Positions 59,857 through 64,000 of a DNA stretch of 64,000 nucleotides are shown piece after piece. Location of the stretch: contig NZ_FNPK01000007.1 of assembly GCF_900107285.1 (NCBI RefSeq), forward strand, positions 1-64,000. Reading direction: 5' to 3'. Position numbers and translations under genes: made by a program. How positions within the stretch are numbered: position 1 is the stretch's first letter; every line of letters starts with the position of its first letter. Origin of the DNA: Acinetobacter kyonggiensis. GTDB taxonomy: Bacteria > Pseudomonadota > Gammaproteobacteria > Pseudomonadales > Moraxellaceae. The notes beneath the pieces are model-generated. The model ran no database searches. It was not told the DNA's origin and saw nothing but the letters and a program-made list of their open reading frames with translations.

Positions 59857-60393
59857 ATGGCAGCTAATGGATTTATCGAATTACTTCGGCTTGCTAAACG
59901 TGGTAATAAAAACTACGTTACAACTGAAAATGAAGTAAACCGATGGTCAGGCATTGCTTTTGAGATGATGGGGCAATATTTCGTTGCCCCTTTAGGTGAA
60001 GTAACTGAGGTGATTTATCCACCTAAATATACGCCAGTTCCAAATACTCAATCATGGGTGATGGGGTTGGCTAATATTCGGGGGCGTTTACTTTCAGTGG
60101 CTGATTTAGCTCAATATATTTCTGGGCATAGAAGTCAGTTTTCACCTACTCAGAAAGTATTGTGTATTAGTCATAATGACCATTATGTCGGTTTAGTTGT
60201 AGATCAAGTTTTAGGGATTCAGCACTTTAATAAGAAAAGTTTTTTTTCTAAAAATAGTGAGTTAGACAGCAATTTAAAAGAATATTGTCAGGGATATTTT
60301 TATCAACATAATCAACACTGGCATGTTTTCTTATTTAGTCGTTTATTGCAAAATCCAAAATACATGAATGCATCTATAAAATTTATAAATTAA
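59857..60393 (+). CDS. pilI: CheW-like adaptor PilI
   Basis: 178-residue CheW-domain protein linking the receptor PilJ to the kinase ChpA. Features: GQYFVAPLGEVTEV, MGLANIRGRLLSVADLAQY, VGLVVDQVLGIQHF. The N-terminal 25 residues precede the domain as in Pseudomonas PilI. It lies 45 bp ahead of pilJ. Confidence 0.94.
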   Translation: MAANGFIELLRLAKRGNKNYVTTENEVNRWSGIAFEMMGQYFVAPLGEVTEVIYPPKYTPVPNTQSWVMGLANIRGRLLSVADLAQYISGHRSQFSPTQKVLCISHNDHYVGLVVDQVLGIQHFNKKSFFSKNSELDSNLKEYCQGYFYQHNQHWHVFLFSRLLQNPKYMNASIKFIN

Positions 60394-60438
60394 TAGTCGC
60401 GCGCTGAAGAATGATGGCGAAAGTCGGGGAGAAGCTGG

Positions 60439-62511
60439 ATGGGCTTTAAACTTAAGAAGAAAAATACAGGTGAAGGCAGCAGTCGTAAGATTGGTGATGT
60501 TTTATTCGCTAAGATTCAATCACAGACAGATCAATTATCACGTGTATTTGGTGACAGTGAAAAGTCCAAACCATTAATTTTGGGTGCAGCTTTTTGTCTT
60601 GTCTTAGCAATATTCCTGTTATTGTACTTATTCTATAGTGTGCCGCGCAATAATGAGTTAACGCGTAGTGTTGGTGATTTACGTTTGTTATCACAAATGA
60701 TTTCACGTCAAGCGACTGAAGCAACAGCATCAGGTACGAAAGAATCGATTGATAAATTAAAAAAATCTCAAGAAGCATTTACTAAAAATCTTGAAATTGT
60801 GAAAGATATTCATGCTCGTACTCAGCCACTCGTTGACGTAGAGACGCAATGGAAAAAAGTATCAGAAGAAATTGATTTAATTTCTGCGCAACAAAAAATG
60901 ATTAACCAACTGTATGATACAAATATTGCGATTGGTGAAACCATTCCTGGTATTCAGGCTGAATATAACTTGATGGTTGACCAAATGGCACGTCAAAATA
61001 TGCCAAGTAATCAGGTTGTTATTGCGAAAAATCAGGTGTTTATTGCAGAACGTATTCTTCGTTCTATCAGTTCGGTATTGACGGGTAGTGAAAACTCTCG
61101 TGAATCAGCAGATGACTTTAGTGCCGATACAGAAACGTTTGGTTCTTACCTGAATGCACAGCTCAATGGTAGTGCTGAATTAGGTGTAGAACGCATTACT
61201 GATCCAGCTTTACTTGAATCATTAACAGGGATTAAGGCTGAATATGATGATGTATTAAAATCAGCGTCTGCAACGATTCTTAAAAACTCAGCACAAATTG
61301 TTAAAGTACGTCAGGCATCTTCTGCAATTTTTGCACAATCAGATGAGTTGTTAGCAAACCTGTATAAATTATCAGTGGGTTCAAGTTTAACCATTGCAAT
61401 TCCAGGTCTGTTCTTACTTTTATGTTTAGGTGGTTTCTTATTCTGCGTATTCAAATTACTTGGTTTACGTGGTGAATCAGATAAACAGCGTGTAGCACGT
61501 TTACAAGAAGAGTATGACCGTAACCAGAATGCAATTTTACGTTTACTCGATGAGATTGCCGACTTAGCAGATGGTGACCTTCGTTCATACGCAACAGTAT
61601 CTGAAGATTTTACGGGTGCGATTGCCGACTCGATTAACTTCGCGATTGACCAATTACGTGACCTTGTTTCACGTATTACCGATACGTCTCAAGAAGTTGC
61701 ACAATATACTGCAAATACGCAGGGCATTACCAACCAGTTAGCTGAAGCATCTGAACACCAAGCGCAAGAAATTGCGGGTGCATCTGCCGCAATTAATGAA
61801 ATGGCGATGTCGATTGACCAAGTATCTTCGAATGCAACAGAGTCTGCGGTGGTTGCGGAACGTTCGGTAAAAATTGCTGCCAACGGTGCTGATGTTGTAA
61901 ACCGTTCAATTGAAGGGATGGATACAATTCGTGAACAGATTCAAGAAACTTCAAAACGTATTAAACGTTTGGGTGAGTCTTCACAAGAAATTGGTAACAT
62001 TGTTGCCTTGATTAACGATATTGCCGACCAAACCAACATCTTGGCATTGAATGCAGCAATTCAGGCATCGATGGCAGGTGAAGCAGGTCGTGGTTTCGCC
62101 GTGGTAGCGGATGAGGTACAGCGTCTAGCTGAACGTTCAGCATCAGCAACCAAGCAGATTGAAGGTCTGGTAAAAACCATTCAAACAGATACAAACGAAG
62201 CTGTAATTTCAATGGAACAAACTACATCTGAGGTTGTTCGTGGTGCGAACTTATCTAAAGATGCGGGCGTGGCATTGGATGAAATTCAAAACGTATCGAG
62301 TAACTTGGCGAAATTGATTGCTAACATTTCTGATGCTGCAAAACTACAGTCTGCTTCCGCAGGTCATATTGCAACCACGATGAATGTTGTACAAGAAATT
62401 ACATCACAAACGACGACAGCAACATTCGATACAGCACGTTCAGTATCTGAATTGGCAAATATGGCCGAATCGCTACGTGAATCTGTAACTGACTTTAAAT
62501 TACCAGACTAA
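60439..62511 (+). CDS. pilJ: Methyl-accepting chemoreceptor PilJ
   Basis: 690 residues. Two membrane helices (about 47-66, [19 protein letters not shown], and about 315-338), a periplasmic sensor with PilJ-type domains between, HAMP, then a long signalling coil with the MCP tip ([19 protein letters not shown]) and [18 protein letters not shown]. It is the receptor of the twitching chemosensory array. GGGAGAAG precedes the ATG. No truncation seen. Confidence 0.95.
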   Translation: MGFKLKKKNTGEGSSRKIGDVLFAKIQSQTDQLSRVFGDSEKSKPLILGAAFCLVLAIFLLLYLFYSVPRNNELTRSVGDLRLLSQMISRQATEATASGTKESIDKLKKSQEAFTKNLEIVKDIHARTQPLVDVETQWKKVSEEIDLISAQQKMINQLYDTNIAIGETIPGIQAEYNLMVDQMARQNMPSNQVVIAKNQVFIAERILRSISSVLTGSENSRESADDFSADTETFGSYLNAQLNGSAELGVERITDPALLESLTGIKAEYDDVLKSASATILKNSAQIVKVRQASSAIFAQSDELLANLYKLSVGSSLTIAIPGLFLLLCLGGFLFCVFKLLGLRGESDKQRVARLQEEYDRNQNAILRLLDEIADLADGDLRSYATVSEDFTGAIADSINFAIDQLRDLVSRITDTSQEVAQYTANTQGITNQLAEASEHQAQEIAGASAAINEMAMSIDQVSSNATESAVVAERSVKIAANGADVVNRSIEGMDTIREQIQETSKRIKRLGESSQEIGNIVALINDIADQTNILALNAAIQASMAGEAGRGFAVVADEVQRLAERSASATKQIEGLVKTIQTDTNEAVISMEQTTSEVVRGANLSKDAGVALDEIQNVSSNLAKLIANISDAAKLQSASAGHIATTMNVVQEITSQTTTATFDTARSVSELANMAESLRESVTDFKLPD

Positions 62512-62534
62512 GGTAAGGCTAAAGCTATGGGGTA

Positions 62535-62562
62535 ATGTGCCTTACTTTCGAGTAAGGCACAT
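62535..62562 (+). repeat. 12-bp hairpin with TTCG loop between pilJ and chpA
   Basis: 62535-62546 pairs perfectly with 62551-62562 around TTCG. No T run follows, so it is more likely an mRNA-stabilising or attenuating hairpin than a full terminator; it separates the first part of the operon from chpA. Confidence 0.8.
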
Positions 62563-62684
62563 CAATAAATCACAGATAAAGCATCGACAAGATGAACTTA
62601 GCTTCAAAGTTAGGTCTCGTGTGATGGTGATAATTAAGTTTGAGCGCCCTTCTTGGTGGCAGATAAACGTAAGAAGCCTAAGCT

Positions 62685-64000
62685 ATGAAAGAAATATTAA
62701 AAAATTTAGTTGAAACGACTACGCTTCCTGAAGATAGTTATCTTGATCAAGATGCAGAAATTTTAGAAATTTTTGTTGAAGAAATAGAAGAGATCTTCGT
62801 TGAATTAAGCACTTTATTTAGCATATGGTTTAAAAGTCCAAGTGATCAAGAAACATTGAGCACAATTCGTCGCCATTTCCATACTCTAAAAGGGTCTGGG
62901 CGAATGGTTGGGGCAAAATCATCAGGTGAGTTGGCTTGGACTGTTGAAGATACTTTAAATCGCGCTATTTTGGGTACAATTCCTTTAGATGACAAAGTTC
63001 AATACTTTGCTCAAGCGGTATTTAAGATTTATCAATATAAGCTATACCCAGTTTTTAAGAGCGTTCAGCTTGCTGATATTGATTTGCGACCTTTGGTTTT
63101 ATTGGGTCAGCAAATACAACAAAAATTAAGTTTGGAGCCTGCATTAGAAGAATTACTGGAGCTTTCTACACGTTTAACGACAGAAGAAGATATTACTGGT
63201 TTAGAATTTAAAGATGAAGAATCCAGTACAGTTGCTACTGAAGCAGAAGATAATAATTATATAGAAGAAACAGTTGCTATCTTTATTGAAGAAGCTGAAG
63301 ACCATTTAGCGACGATCGATCAGTTCTTGCAAAATGAAGAAGAGCAGACTCAAGATTATAATGGGCTTATTCGTGCCTTACATACTTTACGTGGTAGTTC
63401 ATCAATGGCTCAAATTGAGCAGATTTTTGAAGCCAGTACTAAAGTAGAAAATTTATTTAAAACCCTATTACAAGACGATATTATTTCTACATCGAATCAA
63501 ACGGCATTACTCATTCAGTATGCTGAGTTTGTACGTGATTATTTACATATTTTAAGACAGGGTCAAACACAAAAACTAGATGCAATTTATGAAACATTTA
63601 ATAATGCATGGAATAATTACGGTTTTGCTTCAACTGAAATAGATGAAGGCGTTAATCCTCAAGGCTTAGTTTCTAAGCTGATTGCATTGAATATTGATTT
63701 GTTATTGGATGCTGAGTTCGAGTTTGAAAAACGTGCAAAAGTTGAATATCCAGAATATATACAAGCTTTAACTGAACAAGCGCAACAATTATTAGATCAT
63801 ACGGATAATCGTGCTGCGATTGGAATTCATCAATTTACCCATGAATTAAAGTTAAGTTATGAAACATTGGTATTAAAGCCAGAACTTTTAAATATTGATT
63901 ATGCGTATGAGTTGTTTGCACAGGCGCATCAAGAATTTATCCATTTGTTTGATACGTTGGCTGCTGGACAACGTGTTATTTTGTCGGCTGATGTTCAGAA
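62685..64000 (+). CDS. chpA: ChpA/PilL chemotaxis-like hybrid kinase (5' part, runs off the window)
   Basis: Open from ATG 62685 to the window end (438 codons and more). Begins MKEILKNLVETTTLP. Contains two histidine phosphotransfer (Hpt) domains: His66 in HTLKGSGRM and His233 in HTLRGSSSM. ChpA proteins carry several Hpt domains, then CheA-like kinase and receiver domains, so most of the protein lies beyond the window. The ATG has no clear ribosome site (aagaagcctaagct upstream). It is the histidine kinase of the pil-chp system. Confidence 0.93.
   Translation, partial: MKEILKNLVETTTLPEDSYLDQDAEILEIFVEEIEEIFVELSTLFSIWFKSPSDQETLSTIRRHFHTLKGSGRMVGAKSSGELAWTVEDTLNRAILGTIPLDDKVQYFAQAVFKIYQYKLYPVFKSVQLADIDLRPLVLLGQQIQQKLSLEPALEELLELSTRLTTEEDITGLEFKDEESSTVATEAEDNNYIEETVAIFIEEAEDHLATIDQFLQNEEEQTQDYNGLIRALHTLRGSSSMAQIEQIFEASTKVENLFKTLLQDDIISTSNQTALLIQYAEFVRDYLHILRQGQTQKLDAIYETFNNAWNNYGFASTEIDEGVNPQGLVSKLIALNIDLLLDAEFEFEKRAKVEYPEYIQALTEQAQQLLDHTDNRAAIGIHQFTHELKLSYETLVLKPELLNIDYAYELFAQAHQEFIHLFDTLAAGQRVILSADVQ

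Overview
The window is chromosomal DNA from an Acinetobacter species, most likely an environmental, metabolically versatile one rather than a typical clinical strain. The DNA is AT-rich. It carries a wax ester synthase very close to A. baylyi AtfA, the gdhA-astCADBE arginine-succinyltransferase cluster, an areC/areB-type benzyl alcohol cluster, and the start of the pilGHIJ-chpA twitching chemosensory operon. I saw no tRNA, rRNA, CRISPR array, prophage or intact insertion sequence.

Layout. 0.2-3.3 kb: atfA, cysH and thrH. 3.4-8.3 kb is a decaying segment: two tandem FadL-type outer-membrane genes, one closed by a single stop codon; an unidentified gene remnant; and a TetR regulator facing a quinone-reductase-type gene broken by one base in a T run. 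8.6-17.9 kb is a lipid-modification locus: fatty acid desaturase, FAD oxidoreductase, DUF1365, two CFA-type SAM methyltransferases and a DUF1295 membrane protein, followed by a histidine kinase. Convergent to it is an operon of an NTF2-like lipoprotein, a chalcone-isomerase-like secreted protein and an OmpR-type response regulator. 18.2-26.3 kb: kdpABC and kdpDE for high-affinity K+ uptake. 26.5-36.5 kb: an Lrp-type regulator diverging from gdhA and astCADBE, then a CycA-type permease. 36.8-38.6 kb: glutathione reductase and a small membrane protein. 39.0-45.2 kb: an AcoR-type sigma-54 activator, two enhancer-like palindromes, a canonical -24/-12 promoter, an outer-membrane channel, benzaldehyde and benzyl alcohol dehydrogenases and a cupin. 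45.5-49.5 kb: mrp, a DUF2062 gene, a LysE-type exporter and dcd. 49.7-55.6 kb: a four-gene operon of exported, beta-rich proteins that share an N-terminal motif and closely spaced cysteine pairs. 55.6-64 kb: proS, a coiled-coil secreted protein, and pilG-pilH-pilI-pilJ-chpA, which runs off the right edge.

How the genes work together. AST enzymes turn arginine into glutamate and succinate, and GdhA passes the glutamate carbon to 2-oxoglutarate. KdpDE senses K+ limitation for KdpABC. The aryl-alcohol enzymes feed benzoate to downstream pathways under a sigma-54 activator. The lipid locus probably remodels membrane acyl chains under its own two-component system. The strongest candidates for undescribed biology are the four-gene surface-protein operon, the lipid locus with its tail-to-tail two-component system, and a terminator that appears to double as an enhancer site.
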